Below, one piece after another: positions 7,131 through 15,069 of a stretch of DNA of 21,163 bases (positions are counted from its first letter, which is position 1; each line of letters begins with the position of its first letter). The translations under genes and the position numbers were made by a program. Under the pieces are notes generated by a model. The model was given only the letters and a program-made list of their open reading frames with translations, searched no databases and was not told the origin of the DNA. The stretch comes from JBOGTC01 sp050692055 (GTDB taxonomy: Bacteria; Chloroflexota; Limnocylindria; QHBO01), in contig JBOGTC010000169.1 of NCBI GenBank assembly GCA_050692055.1, positions 1 to 21,163 on the forward strand, read 5' to 3'.

Positions 7131-7198
7131 CGGCTCCAAGTCTACGGGTTGGCTCGGGCGGCGGTGGTAGCGGAACGCGGCCGCGCGTCCAACTCGCG

Positions 7199-8548
7199 TC
7201 AGCGGTCGCCGAGGCGGGCCCGCAACCGGTGCCAGCGTCCGACCGCGCGACGGTCCTCCGCACGAGACAGGCGCCGGCCGGCGTAGCGAGCCAGGGCGTA
7301 ATCGGCCTGCAGGGCGCCGAGCTCGACGCCGGCTGCCGGCGCCACGCGTCGGGCGTGGGAACGCGGCGTCTCGTGCTCCAGCCGTCCGAGCTGCCCGTCC
7401 GCGTGGTCCGCGAGATCCTCGAGCGTGGCGAGATAGGCGCCCACCGCATCCGACGGCATGGTGGCGCGCCGCCGCCTCGGCACGCGAAGGCGGGGCAGCT
7501 CCAGGCGCAGCGAGGTCTGGGGGAGGCGGAAGGAGCGTTCCTCATCGGTCCTGCCCCGTGCGCGTCGCTGTCGGCGGCGGAGCCAGATGCGGGCCACGAT
7601 CACGGCCAGGATGGCGGTCAGGGCCCAGAAGATGGCCACCGTGACGAGGGGGCCTTCGAGCTGCTCCAGGGTGTACTCCTGGATGACCGGCAGCTCACCA
7701 GCCTCTCCGGGCGTCCTGGGCGCGGGGAGGCGCAGGCCCAGGCTGCTGAGCAGGCTGTACAGGGCGGTGGCCAGGACGCCTGCGACGATCGCGATCCCCA
7801 GGAACAGGTAGCCGAGCAGCGTCAGGACCGGTCCCAGGATGCCGCGCGCCACCGTGTCCACCGGCAGGCCGAGCAGGTAGGCCGCGGGAATGCCGATCGC
7901 CAGCACCACCAGCAGGACGCCTAGGACCATGCCCAGCCAGGACCGATTGCGACGCCAATCGATGCCCGTCTCGCGGCCGATCTCCTGCAGCCGGGCCAGA
8001 CCCGCCGCCATGAATCCCGCCGAGACGAACGTGACGCTGGCCACGAACGCCTCCTCGGTGAAGATCGATCGCAGCTCGGGCTGCGCGAACTGGCCCAGGA
8101 TCCACGGCAGCGAGAGCGCCGGCACGCCGATGAGCACCAGGCGGGTGAGGGCCCGATCGTCGACCTCCAACCCGCGGCCGATGCCACGCATGAAGGCCGC
8201 GATGGTCAGCCAGCCGCCGGGGTGGTGAAGGACCGCATCGACCACGTTGCCGGCGAGGACGAGCTCGCGCGCCTGGGCATCCCACAGCCAGCCCACCATG
8301 CCGGCGGCCACGACGGCGACCAGGAAGGCGATCACGTCCTCGTCCGGGTGGAGCCAGCCGCGCCTGACGGCGAGCGCCGCGATGCCGGCGACGACGGTGA
8401 ACTCGAACGTGCCGAGGAGCGGCTCCCGGATGTCGATCGCCGTCTCCACGGCGACGTAGACGACGGTCAGCCAGGCGCCCTCCGCGACCAGCGCCAGGAT
8501 CGGCAGCAGGCCGCCGATGAGTCGCTCAGCCCGCGACGACCAGCGCAT
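7199..8548 (-). CDS. Polytopic membrane protein with C-terminal DUF4129 domain
   Basis: 449 residues. About eight or nine hydrophobic segments fill residues 12-322, followed by a basic linker (RIWLRRRQRRARGR) and a cytosolic DUF4129 domain at about 375-445: YLATLEDLADHAD, TPRSHARRV, and a C-terminal DYALARYAGRRLS motif. DUF4129 is normally found at the end of transglutaminase-like membrane proteins or alone, in operons with MoxR and DUF58 genes, and this gene is last in exactly that set. It overlaps the DUF58 gene by 23 bp. Here no transglutaminase core (Cys-His-Asp) is visible. The module is thought to serve assembly or quality control of envelope proteins; the exact role is unknown. The ATG is preceded by GGCCG. 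Confidence 0.82.
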   Translation of the reverse strand: MRWSSRAERLIGGLLPILALVAEGAWLTVVYVAVETAIDIREPLLGTFEFTVVAGIAALAVRRGWLHPDEDVIAFLVAVVAAGMVGWLWDAQARELVLAGNVVDAVLHHPGGWLTIAAFMRGIGRGLEVDDRALTRLVLIGVPALSLPWILGQFAQPELRSIFTEEAFVASVTFVSAGFMAAGLARLQEIGRETGIDWRRNRSWLGMVLGVLLVVLAIGIPAAYLLGLPVDTVARGILGPVLTLLGYLFLGIAIVAGVLATALYSLLSSLGLRLPAPRTPGEAGELPVIQEYTLEQLEGPLVTVAIFWALTAILAVIVARIWLRRRQRRARGRTDEERSFRLPQTSLRLELPRLRVPRRRRATMPSDAVGAYLATLEDLADHADGQLGRLEHETPRSHARRVAPAAGVELGALQADYALARYAGRRLSRAEDRRAVGRWHRLRARLGDR

Positions 8549-9758
8549 CGGCCGTTCTCCAGCTCGGATTCAGCTCCACGGTCCGGCTCGCAACGCCGTG
8601 CTCTCGCAGCTGCGCCCGGGCCACATCCGCATCCGGTCCCAGGGCCAGGTGCACGACCCGGTAGCCGGAACGATCGAGGCGGCGCAGGGTCGCCGCGTAG
8701 TCAGCCGGCGCGCGGGCGCCCAGCGTCATCAGCGTGGCGCCGGGCTGCAGCCGCCGTGGGACCACGCCGAGCAGGCTGTCGAAGGCCAGGGACAGGATCG
8801 GCTGCACGCGGGCCAGCACGTCCTCGATCCTGCCGAGCTGCCCCGACGAGCGATCCGGCGGCAGGTAGGCCCAGCGTCGGCCGCCGGCCAGCTGCGTGCC
8901 CACCAGCAGCCCGCAGGCCGCGCCCTCCCGCAGCAGGCGCCGGGCGAGCGACGCGGTAGCCACGCACAGGGACTCCACCTGGTCGTCGCTGAAGACCATC
9001 AGCCAGTGCGGTCCCGGGACGGTCTGGAAGTCAACGGCCAGCAGGACCTGGCGCTCGTGGACCGGCTCGTGGCGCCGGCTGACCGGCTCGCCCAGGCGTG
9101 CGGTGGCGCGCCAGTGGATGCGGCGCATCGGGTCTCCGGGCTGGTAGGGGCGGACGCCGGCGAACCGGGCGGGATCGGTGAACAGGCCGGCCCGGGTGCG
9201 GACCGAGCCGAGCGGTGCCTGCGCCGGCTCCTGGGAGCGGACGGGGACCGTGCGCGGGCGGACGAGCAGCATGGTGGGCATGTCGCGCTCCTCGCTGCGT
9301 GTCCCGCGCTCGAACAGGTCGCTCACCGTCAGCCGGACCGGGCCGAAGGTGAACACGCCACGCCGGCTGGCGTCGATCACGAGATGGCGGATCACGCGCT
9401 CGAACCACAGCAGCGACCAGGAGTTCTGAAGCGACCCCTGGCCCGGCCGGTCGCTGGCCTGCAGGCGCTGCCCGTGGACACGCAGCCGATCGGTCACGAA
9501 ATCGTCCGCCTGCAGAAGCGGCACCGGCAGCAGCTTGCGGTTCCAGACGTCCACGTCGAGCGGCACCTGGTCGCCCCACACGGCGCGGTCGCTGCCCAGG
9601 CGCCGCTCGTATCCAATCGACTCCAGGCCGTAGCGGGACCACAGCGTGGTGAGCCATCGGCTCAGGACCGTCAGCCCGCCCACCAGGATCAGGCCGGGCG
9701 CGCCCAGCAGTGCGCCGGCGACCGCCATGCCCAGTCCGACCAGCGTCCAGCCGCTCAT
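8526..9758 (-). CDS. DUF58 domain-containing protein (MoxR operon partner)
   Basis: 410 residues. Two closely spaced hydrophobic stretches at residues ~5-36 anchor the protein, followed by a beta-rich region with RRGVFTFGPVRLTVSDLFE. The DUF58 signature FAGVRPYQPGDPMRRIHWRA occurs at 199-218, leading into a strand (RQVLLAVDFQT) that begins a von Willebrand A-like fold. DUF58 proteins co-occur with MoxR AAA+ ATPases and resemble VWA adaptor proteins. Here the gene lies between moxR and the DUF4129 gene and overlaps both (4 bp and 23 bp), so all three should be co-translated. Confidence 0.9.
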   Translation of the reverse strand: MSGWTLVGLGMAVAGALLGAPGLILVGGLTVLSRWLTTLWSRYGLESIGYERRLGSDRAVWGDQVPLDVDVWNRKLLPVPLLQADDFVTDRLRVHGQRLQASDRPGQGSLQNSWSLLWFERVIRHLVIDASRRGVFTFGPVRLTVSDLFERGTRSEERDMPTMLLVRPRTVPVRSQEPAQAPLGSVRTRAGLFTDPARFAGVRPYQPGDPMRRIHWRATARLGEPVSRRHEPVHERQVLLAVDFQTVPGPHWLMVFSDDQVESLCVATASLARRLLREGAACGLLVGTQLAGGRRWAYLPPDRSSGQLGRIEDVLARVQPILSLAFDSLLGVVPRRLQPGATLMTLGARAPADYAATLRRLDRSGYRVVHLALGPDADVARAQLREHGVASRTVELNPSWRTADALVVAG

Positions 9759-10711
9759 GGGCCGATGGCGCCGACCCCGACGGGCACCTGCTCGAGGATC
9801 TCGCCGATGACGCCCTGCGGCGTCGCGCCCCGCAGCTCACGGTCGATGTCGACCACGAGCCGATGGGTGAGCGTGGGCGCGACGAGCGCCGTCACGTCGT
9901 CCGGCAGGACGAAGTCCCGGCCGTCGAGGAGCGCTCGCGCCTGCGCCGCCCGGTACAGCGACACGCTGGCCCGCGGGCTCGCGCCGAGCCGCAGGTCCGC
10001 ATGCTCGCGGGTGGCGCGCACCAGGCGCACGATGTAGGCCTCGACCTCCTCGCTCACCGTGATGCGGCGTGCGGCCTCGCGCAGGCCGGGGAGCGTCGCC
10101 GGGTCGAGGACGCGGGGCACGGCCTCCAGCGGCTCCTCCGCCTCGCGGTAGCGATGCGCGATCGAGCGCTCCTGGCGCTCGTCGGGATAGCCGAGCGCGA
10201 TGCGCACCAGGAAGCGGTCGAGCTGCGCCTCCGGCAGCGCGAACGTGCCCTCCAGCTCGATGGGGTTCTGGGTGGCCAGCACGCAGAACGGCTGGGGCAG
10301 CTCGCGCGTGGTGCCGTCGACGCTCACCTGGCGCTCCTGCATCGCCTCCAGCAGTGCCGACTGCGTGCGCGGGGTGGCGCGGTTGATCTCGTCCACGAGG
10401 AGGATGTTCGTGAAGATCGGCCCCGGGATGAAGCGGAACGATCCGTCGGCCAGCACGCTGCTGCCGGTGACGTCGGTGGGCAGCAGGTCCGGCGTGCCCT
10501 GCACCCGGCCGAAGTCCAGGCCCAGCGCGCGTGCGAAGGCGCGCGCCAGCAGCGTCTTGCCGACCCCCGGCACGTCCTCCACCAGCGCGTGCCCTTCGGC
10601 CAGCAGGGCGATGGTCATGAGCCGCAGCGGCTCCTCGCCACCCACGACCGCCTGCGCGGCGGCGTCGCGCAGTGCCGACCAGAGACGGGCGCCGGCGTGC
10701 GGATCGGTCAT
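9755..10711 (-). CDS. MoxR-family AAA+ ATPase
   Basis: 318 residues from the ATG at 10711 (MTDPHAGARL); the frame extends upstream to 10783, but that part overlaps the palindrome array and has no family-like sequence. Walker A is VPGVGKT (residues 47-53), Walker B ILLVDE (103-108), sensor 1 ATQNP (146-150), followed by the AAA lid with a GASPRASVSLYRAA motif typical of MoxR. MoxR ATPases act as chaperones that insert cofactors or mature protein complexes, working with VWA/DUF58 partners. It is first of the three-gene operon moxR-DUF58-DUF4129. Its promoter must lie in the repeat-rich region between it and the divergent deacetylase-like gene. Confidence 0.94.
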   Translation of the reverse strand: MTDPHAGARLWSALRDAAAQAVVGGEEPLRLMTIALLAEGHALVEDVPGVGKTLLARAFARALGLDFGRVQGTPDLLPTDVTGSSVLADGSFRFIPGPIFTNILLVDEINRATPRTQSALLEAMQERQVSVDGTTRELPQPFCVLATQNPIELEGTFALPEAQLDRFLVRIALGYPDERQERSIAHRYREAEEPLEAVPRVLDPATLPGLREAARRITVSEEVEAYIVRLVRATREHADLRLGASPRASVSLYRAAQARALLDGRDFVLPDDVTALVAPTLTHRLVVDIDRELRGATPQGVIGEILEQVPVGVGAIGP

Positions 10712-10781
10712 GAGGCGCCATTCTGGCCCATGGCGATCCGGCGCGCCGAGGTTGACGCCCGTCGTTTGACGCTCGTGGGGC

Positions 10782-11009
10782 ATTGCGCCCGTGCTATGGG
10801 CGTTATCCGGGCATCCTTCACGACCCTGGGCATATCGCTCGTCCGGTGAGCGCTAAGTCCCACGGCGGCGGCCTTGCATTCACTGGATGGGCGTAACGCT
10901 CGTGTCGTGAGCGGTAAGCGTCGCGGCGAAGGCATTGTGCTCTCCGGATGACGCATTACGCTCGGGCCCACGTCCCGGCGCCAGATAGCGCCCATCGGAC
11001 GAGCACTAA
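10782..11009. repeat. Array of four 25-bp imperfect palindromes in a divergent intergenic region
   Basis: Four 25-mers align without gaps at 10782-10806, 10832-10856, 10893-10917 and 10985-11009. Each has an 11-3-11 layout: left half close to RTANCGCYCGT, right half close to RTGAGCGNTAA, so the halves are roughly reverse complements. A further left half-site (ATTACGCTCGG) is at 10955-10965, and CGCTCGT recurs at 10770-10776. The second and third units are followed by similar ~36-bp spacers (ending TGGATGGGC and CCGGATGACGC), so the array looks like a decayed tandem repeat with a ~61-bp period. It occupies the spacer between moxR (-) and the deacetylase-like gene (+), where regulator-binding sites are expected. 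A REP-like element is the alternative. Confidence 0.65.
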
Positions 11010-11104
11010 CGCGCATGAGCGTGGGCCCAGATTGGGTGGCACTCGCGGAGCGGGCAGGGACGCTACACTCGGCTTCCCCACCGTGCAGGAGATGGCCCCT
11101 CGCC

Positions 11105-12181
11105 GTGCCCGTTGCGCTCAGCGTACCCGTCATCGGCAGCGATGCGCACCTCGCCCACGACGGCCTGGTCGAGCTGGTCGCCGGCCGCGAGGTGCCATGC
11201 TACGAGTCGCCCTCACGAATCATCGAGATCCGACACGCGCTGGAGTCAGCCGGTGGCTATCGGTTCGAGGAGCCGGACGAGCACGGGCTCGACCCGATCA
11301 CCGCGATACACGATCTCGAGCTTATCGACCTGGTCGAGCACGCCTGGACCGATGCGCTCGCCGCCGGCCGCGACCCGAGCCGTCCCCTCCTGCCGGACAC
11401 GTTCCTGCTGCGCGCCTACGCGGGGCCGATGCCGCTCGAGACGCTGCCCGCCGGCCATGATCGGCTCGGCGCGTACTGCTTCGACACCGCCACGCCCATC
11501 GTGGCCGGGACGTACGCGGCGGCGCGTGCATCGGTCGACATCGCGCTCACCGCGCTGCAGCGCGTGGTCGACGGCGAGCGCCTTGCGTACGGGCTGTGCC
11601 GGCCGCCGGGCCATCACGCCGGGCACAACCTCATCGGCGGCTACTGCTTCTTCAACAACGGCGCCATCGCGGCGCAGCGGCTGGTCTCGCTGGGAGCGAC
11701 GCGTGTCGCGATCCTCGACGTCGACTTTCACCACGGCAACGGCACGCAGCAGATCTTCTGGGAGCGCGGCGACGTCCTGTACGTCAGCCTTCACGGCGAC
11801 CCGCGCGGCAGCTACCCCTACTTCAGCGGTCACGCGGACGAGACCGGCGCCGGGCGTGGCGAGGGTGCCACCCGCAACCTGCCCCTTCCTCCCGGGACCG
11901 ATGGCGGCGCCTACGGCACCGCCCTGGCCGACGCGCTCGACATGATCGCCGCCTTCGAGCCCGATGCCCCGCTCGTCCTCTCGCTCGGCTTCGACACCCA
12001 CCGCGACGACCCGATCTGCAACTTCTCACTGGAGACAGGTGACTACGCGCGCCTCGGCGCGCTGATCGGCGGCCTCGGCCGGCCGGTCGTGGCGCTCCAG
12101 GAGGGTGGCTACGCCGTCGAGGCGATCGGCGCCAACGCGGTCGCCTTCCTGGGCGGCCTGCGGAACGGTTTGGCGGGCTGA
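11105..12181 (+). CDS. Histone deacetylase-superfamily amidohydrolase (acetylpolyamine amidohydrolase/AcuC-like)
   Basis: 358 residues from a GTG at 11105, 13 bases after CAGGAG (11086-11091). An in-frame ATG at 11015 exists, but the extra 30 residues look non-coding. Catalytic elements are clear: RPPGHHAGHNLIGGYCFFNN with His170-His171, zinc ligands Asp207 and His209 in DVDFHHGNGTQ, and Asp297 in SLGFDTHRDDP, plus the glycine-rich LQEGGYAVEAIG near the end. The family removes acetyl groups from amines. The LPDTF insertion and the overall layout look more like the bacterial acetylpolyamine amidohydrolases than AcuC. It starts a + operon with the YjbR gene, 7 bp downstream. Confidence 0.93.
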   Translation: MPVALSVPVIGSDAHLAHDGLVELVAGREVPCYESPSRIIEIRHALESAGGYRFEEPDEHGLDPITAIHDLELIDLVEHAWTDALAAGRDPSRPLLPDTFLLRAYAGPMPLETLPAGHDRLGAYCFDTATPIVAGTYAAARASVDIALTALQRVVDGERLAYGLCRPPGHHAGHNLIGGYCFFNNGAIAAQRLVSLGATRVAILDVDFHHGNGTQQIFWERGDVLYVSLHGDPRGSYPYFSGHADETGAGRGEGATRNLPLPPGTDGGAYGTALADALDMIAAFEPDAPLVLSLGFDTHRDDPICNFSLETGDYARLGALIGGLGRPVVALQEGGYAVEAIGANAVAFLGGLRNGLAG

Positions 12182-12188
12182 GGGACCG

Positions 12189-12557
12189 ATGGCCACCTGG
12201 GACGACGTCTGCGCCATCCTGGCCGAGCTGCCGGGAGTCGAGATCGCGCCGCCGGGCGGCGAGCGGGTGGCTCGAGTCAAGGGAGCTCGGCTCGCGTTCG
12301 TCGCCGAGAACGAGCGGAGCCGGCCGCCGCAGTTCGGTGCCGACGAGGTGCTGGCGGTGCGGACGGAGTACCCGACCCGGGCGGCGCTGATCGCCGAGGA
12401 TCCGGATCTGTACGGCGTCACGCCCCACTACGAGACGTATCCCGCGGTGCTGGTGCGCCTGCCGGGCCTGTCGACCGGCGAGCTGCGTGAGCTCCTGACC
12501 GATGGCTGGCGCATCATCGCGCCGAAGCGGCTCGTCCGCCAGCTCGACGTGGGGTGA
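12189..12557 (+). CDS. MmcQ/YjbR-family protein
   Basis: 122 residues beginning MATWDDVCAILAELPGVEI, with AFVAENERSRPPQ, DEVLAVRT, ALIAEDPDLYGVTPHY and a final LRELLTDGWRIIAPKRLV. This is the pattern of the small alpha/beta YjbR (CyaY-like fold) family, which often occurs beside transporters or regulators and whose biochemical role is unknown. The ATG is directly preceded by GGGACCG, which overlaps the stop of the deacetylase-like gene. Its stop overlaps the GTG start of the MFS gene (GTGA). Confidence 0.85.
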   Translation: MATWDDVCAILAELPGVEIAPPGGERVARVKGARLAFVAENERSRPPQFGADEVLAVRTEYPTRAALIAEDPDLYGVTPHYETYPAVLVRLPGLSTGELRELLTDGWRIIAPKRLVRQLDVG

Positions 12558-13747
12558 GCGCGGCGTCATCGGTCCCGGCTCCGGCAACCGTGGCGGCCCA
12601 GCCGCTGTGGCCGGCGTACCTGGCGACCTACACGTTCATGCTCGGGCAGTGGGCGAGCGGCGTGGCGGTGCCGCTGCACGTGGGGCTCCTCGGCGGCTCG
12701 CTGGCCGAGGCGGGCGCGATCGCGGCGGTGCGGTTCGGCCTCGGCGCCTTCTTCCAGCTCCCGTTCGGCGCCATCGCCGATGCGTGGGGCACGCGGCGCA
12801 CGCTGTTCGTGGCGATCATCGGTAACGCGCTCGTCAACCTCGTTCCGCTGGCCGCGGTGTCGACCGGCAGCGTGGTGCCGCTCTACGTGTGGGCGGTGCT
12901 GTCCGGCCTCACCGCCTCCATGTTCTTGCCGGCGATCAGCGCCTACGTCGCGGTCAGCGCGCCGGAGGGGTCGCGCGGCAGCGCCTTCGGCTGGCTGACG
13001 CTGTGCACCCACACCGGCGTCGCCTCCGGCCCCGCGATCGGCGGGATCGTCTGGCAGATGGGCGGCCCGGTGCCGACGTACCTGCTCTCGGCCGTGCTCG
13101 GGGTGGTCGCCGTCATCGGCCCATCGTTCGTGGCGCGCAGCATGCGCACCCGGGTGCAGCTCTCGCGCCTGCCGGCCATGATCGGCGAGGTGGCGCGGCA
13201 GCGGCCGATCGTGGGGTCGTGGCTGGCGGCGCTGGCGATCGGCCTGCCGTGGGGAGCCGTGGCCGGCCTCTTCCCGCTGTTCGGGATCTCGGTCGGGCTG
13301 GCCGCCGGGACGGTGGGCCTGCTGCTCGCCGTGCAGTCGGTGGCGAACGGTGCGTCGCGCGTGCCGCTGGGCCGGCTCATCGATCGCCGTCGGATCCCGC
13401 CCGTGGCGGCCGCCGGTGCGGCCCTCGTCTACGCCGCCATCACCGCGCTGCTCGGCCTGCAGACAGGCGTGCCCGGCATCATGCTCGTGCTCGTCACGGG
13501 GATCGTTGCGCTGGCCTTCTCGCTGATGATGGTCCAGCTCACCATCAGCGCGGTCGCCCGCCCTGAGCTGCGGGCCACCGGGCTCGGGGGCTATGGCACC
13601 GCGCTGTCGGCCGGTCTCGGCATCGGTCCGTTCATCGCCGGTGGGGTGGCGAACGTCGCGGGCTTTGGGTGGGGCTTCGGCGTCATCGGCCTCATCGGTG
13701 TCGGGGTGGCGGTCGTGGCATCGCTGGTCCTGGCCGGCAACGAATGA
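12554..13747 (+). CDS. MFS transporter, probably drug or metabolite efflux
   Basis: 397 residues from a GTG start overlapping the YjbR stop by 4 bp. About 12 hydrophobic segments are visible. The MFS signature between helices 2 and 3 is present as GAIADAWGTRRTLFVA (residues ~74-89), and a second copy occurs near PLGRLIDRRRIPP between helices 8 and 9. Length and layout fit the DHA1-type efflux families. The substrate cannot be told. Coupling to an acetylpolyamine-amidohydrolase-like enzyme makes polyamine or aminated-compound export a reasonable but unproven guess. Confidence 0.9.
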   Translation: MSAASSVPAPATVAAQPLWPAYLATYTFMLGQWASGVAVPLHVGLLGGSLAEAGAIAAVRFGLGAFFQLPFGAIADAWGTRRTLFVAIIGNALVNLVPLAAVSTGSVVPLYVWAVLSGLTASMFLPAISAYVAVSAPEGSRGSAFGWLTLCTHTGVASGPAIGGIVWQMGGPVPTYLLSAVLGVVAVIGPSFVARSMRTRVQLSRLPAMIGEVARQRPIVGSWLAALAIGLPWGAVAGLFPLFGISVGLAAGTVGLLLAVQSVANGASRVPLGRLIDRRRIPPVAAAGAALVYAAITALLGLQTGVPGIMLVLVTGIVALAFSLMMVQLTISAVARPELRATGLGGYGTALSAGLGIGPFIAGGVANVAGFGWGFGVIGLIGVGVAVVASLVLAGNE

Positions 13748-13773
13748 CGGCTGCGCGGCGTCCGGGAGGCACG

Positions 13774-14463
13774 ATGCCGACCTGGTTCGGTCCTGCGGCA
13801 CTTGTGCTCGTCCTCGCCGGCTGCGGAGGAGGCGTCGCGACCGGCGCTCCGCCCGCGACCAGCGCCGCGCTCGCGCCGGAACAGATCGTCACCTGCGGCA
13901 GACCGGGGTTCCCCGTCTCCGTCATCGACGGCCCGGGAGGCGCCGAGTCCGCCGATGACCCTGCCGCGGCGGCCCTCCGCGACCACCTGGCCCAGCCTGG
14001 ACCAGACTACGACTGGCTGCCCGACGCCGGCTGGAAGGTCGCGCGGCGCGACGCGGATGCTGTCCTGTTCATCGCCGACCATCCAGGCGCCGACGATCGA
14101 CTCGCGACCGTCAGCGTCGAGCGCTCCGCAGGCTCGTGGCGCGTGGGCGGCTGGGCCGAGTGCAGGCCTCAGACCGAGCTCGAGCCGGGGCTCGGCCCGG
14201 CGAGCTGGCGGCTTGCGCCGGAGGTGGAGCCCAGCCCCGACGTGACGGAGATCGCGGTTCTCGTCACCGAGCGGAGCTGCGCGAGCGGCCGCAGCAGCGA
14301 AGGGCGTATCGCGGAGCCCGCGATCAGCTACGGAACGGATGCGGTGACCATCACCTTCGGCGTGCGCCCGCTGCCGGGCGGCCAGGATTGTCCGGGCAAT
14401 CCGGAAGCGCGGGTCCTCGTCACGCTGGATGAGCCGCTCGGGGATCGGGCCCTGCTCGGATAA
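13774..14463 (+). CDS. Putative lipoprotein of unknown function
   Basis: 229 residues from the ATG at 13774, preceded by GGGAGG (13764-13769). An in-frame ATG at 13744 overlapping the MFS stop would add ten residues before the signal. The N-terminus MPTWFGPAALVLVLAGCGGG is a lipoprotein signal with lipobox LAGC (Cys17), followed by an alanine/proline-rich linker. The mature domain has no recognisable motif; four further cysteines (in TCGRPG, AECRPQ, RSCAS and QDCPG) may form disulfides outside the membrane. It is last in the operon that starts with the deacetylase-like gene. Confidence 0.75.
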   Translation: MPTWFGPAALVLVLAGCGGGVATGAPPATSAALAPEQIVTCGRPGFPVSVIDGPGGAESADDPAAAALRDHLAQPGPDYDWLPDAGWKVARRDADAVLFIADHPGADDRLATVSVERSAGSWRVGGWAECRPQTELEPGLGPASWRLAPEVEPSPDVTEIAVLVTERSCASGRSSEGRIAEPAISYGTDAVTITFGVRPLPGGQDCPGNPEARVLVTLDEPLGDRALLG

Positions 14464-14481
14464 GTTGCAACACGCGAGCAG
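14452..14481 (+). terminator. Hairpin spanning the lipoprotein stop codon, carries the TGCAAC repeat motif
   Basis: CTGCTCG (14452-14458) pairs perfectly with CGAGCAG (14475-14481) around a 16-base loop that contains the TAA stop and GTTGCAAC. No U-tract follows, so intrinsic termination is uncertain. The sequence 14464-14480 is a third copy (opposite strand) of the TGCTCGC-N4-TGCAAC arm found at 188-204 and 324-340, again just after a gene's stop. Confidence 0.4.
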
Positions 14482-14520
14482 TACGATCCGATACCGCCCA
14501 GCTTGGAGGTAACACATACC

Positions 14521-14763
14521 GTGATGAGTCACACGGGAGACCTTGATGAAGAGTGGCGAGCCACGGCGGCGGTGCCGGCCGGCTGGGAGCTCGGCGGAGT
14601 TACGTTCCATGGGCCGGGTCATCCTGGACCTTGGATAGCCTTCCTGTTCCAGCCCGCCAAGGGGAAGACCGGAGGGCCGGAAGGAAGCGGCACCAATGCG
14701 GTCGAAGCTTTGGAAGACCTACGGAAGGCGCTGGTCGCTGATCAGTCGACGGAGACCTGGTGA
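14521..14763 (+). CDS. Small hypothetical protein
   Basis: About 80 residues from GTG 14521 (or ATG 14524), with GGAGGT at 14505-14510 as a good ribosome-binding site ten bases before the GTG. Sequence features: DEEWRATAAVPAGWELGG, a GPWIAFLFQPAKGKTGG stretch, and a C-terminal helix NAVEALEDLRKALVAD. The alternation of short strands and the final helix loosely recalls HicB-like small domains, but no key residues support that, so I leave it unassigned. Lower GC than the neighbours is noticeable. Confidence 0.6.
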   Translation: MMSHTGDLDEEWRATAAVPAGWELGGVTFHGPGHPGPWIAFLFQPAKGKTGGPEGSGTNAVEALEDLRKALVADQSTETW

Positions 14764-14983
14764 TACTCCTCCGTTGACCGAGAAGGGGAAGCGGCGACAG
14801 CAGGAACAACCGCAGCGCGATACAACAGCGGCGAGAAAGATTGTCCGCCGCAGACCATCAGGTCCTCCGGCCTGGATCTGGGCGCTGGTCATTGTGCTCG
14901 GCATGGTCCTGAGCGTCCTCGCCTTCTACGGGCTGGCCCATCTCTGCGATGGTTGTGGCGTGCTGCCACCTCCGACGAACTGA
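14696..14983 (+). CDS. Small single-pass membrane protein, start uncertain
   Basis: The 95-residue frame from ATG 14696 overlaps the previous ORF by 68 bp but has AAGGAAG about ten bases upstream. A TTG at 14774 would give 69 residues without overlap. The persuasive part is C-terminal: a basic region (EKGKRRQQEQPQRD, KIVRRRPSGPPA) followed by one transmembrane helix (WIWALVIVLGMVLSVLAFY), then a short tail CDGCG. Positive-inside rules place the N-terminus in the cytoplasm. Function unknown. Confidence 0.45.
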   Translation: MRSKLWKTYGRRWSLISRRRPGDTPPLTEKGKRRQQEQPQRDTTAARKIVRRRPSGPPAWIWALVIVLGMVLSVLAFYGLAHLCDGCGVLPPPTN

Positions 14984-15069
14984 CCCACTGCCTGGCGTCG
15001 GCGGCACGTGCTGGACCCAGTCACGCCACCGATTGAGGCCGTCCACCTCATCTCCTTCCCAGATCGGAT

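Noticed and set aside
8517..10037. 506-residue + frame antisense to the DUF58 and MoxR genes
   Set aside because: Antisense shadow; the minus-strand products have unmistakable family signatures.
157..11033. 12-mer TGGGCCCAGATT shared by 158-169 and 11022-11033
   Set aside because: Shared 12-mers are expected several times by chance at this length and GC, and the flanks do not match.
12566..13801. 411-residue minus frame antisense to the MFS gene
   Set aside because: His/Arg/Asp-rich composition typical of an antisense frame; no domain.
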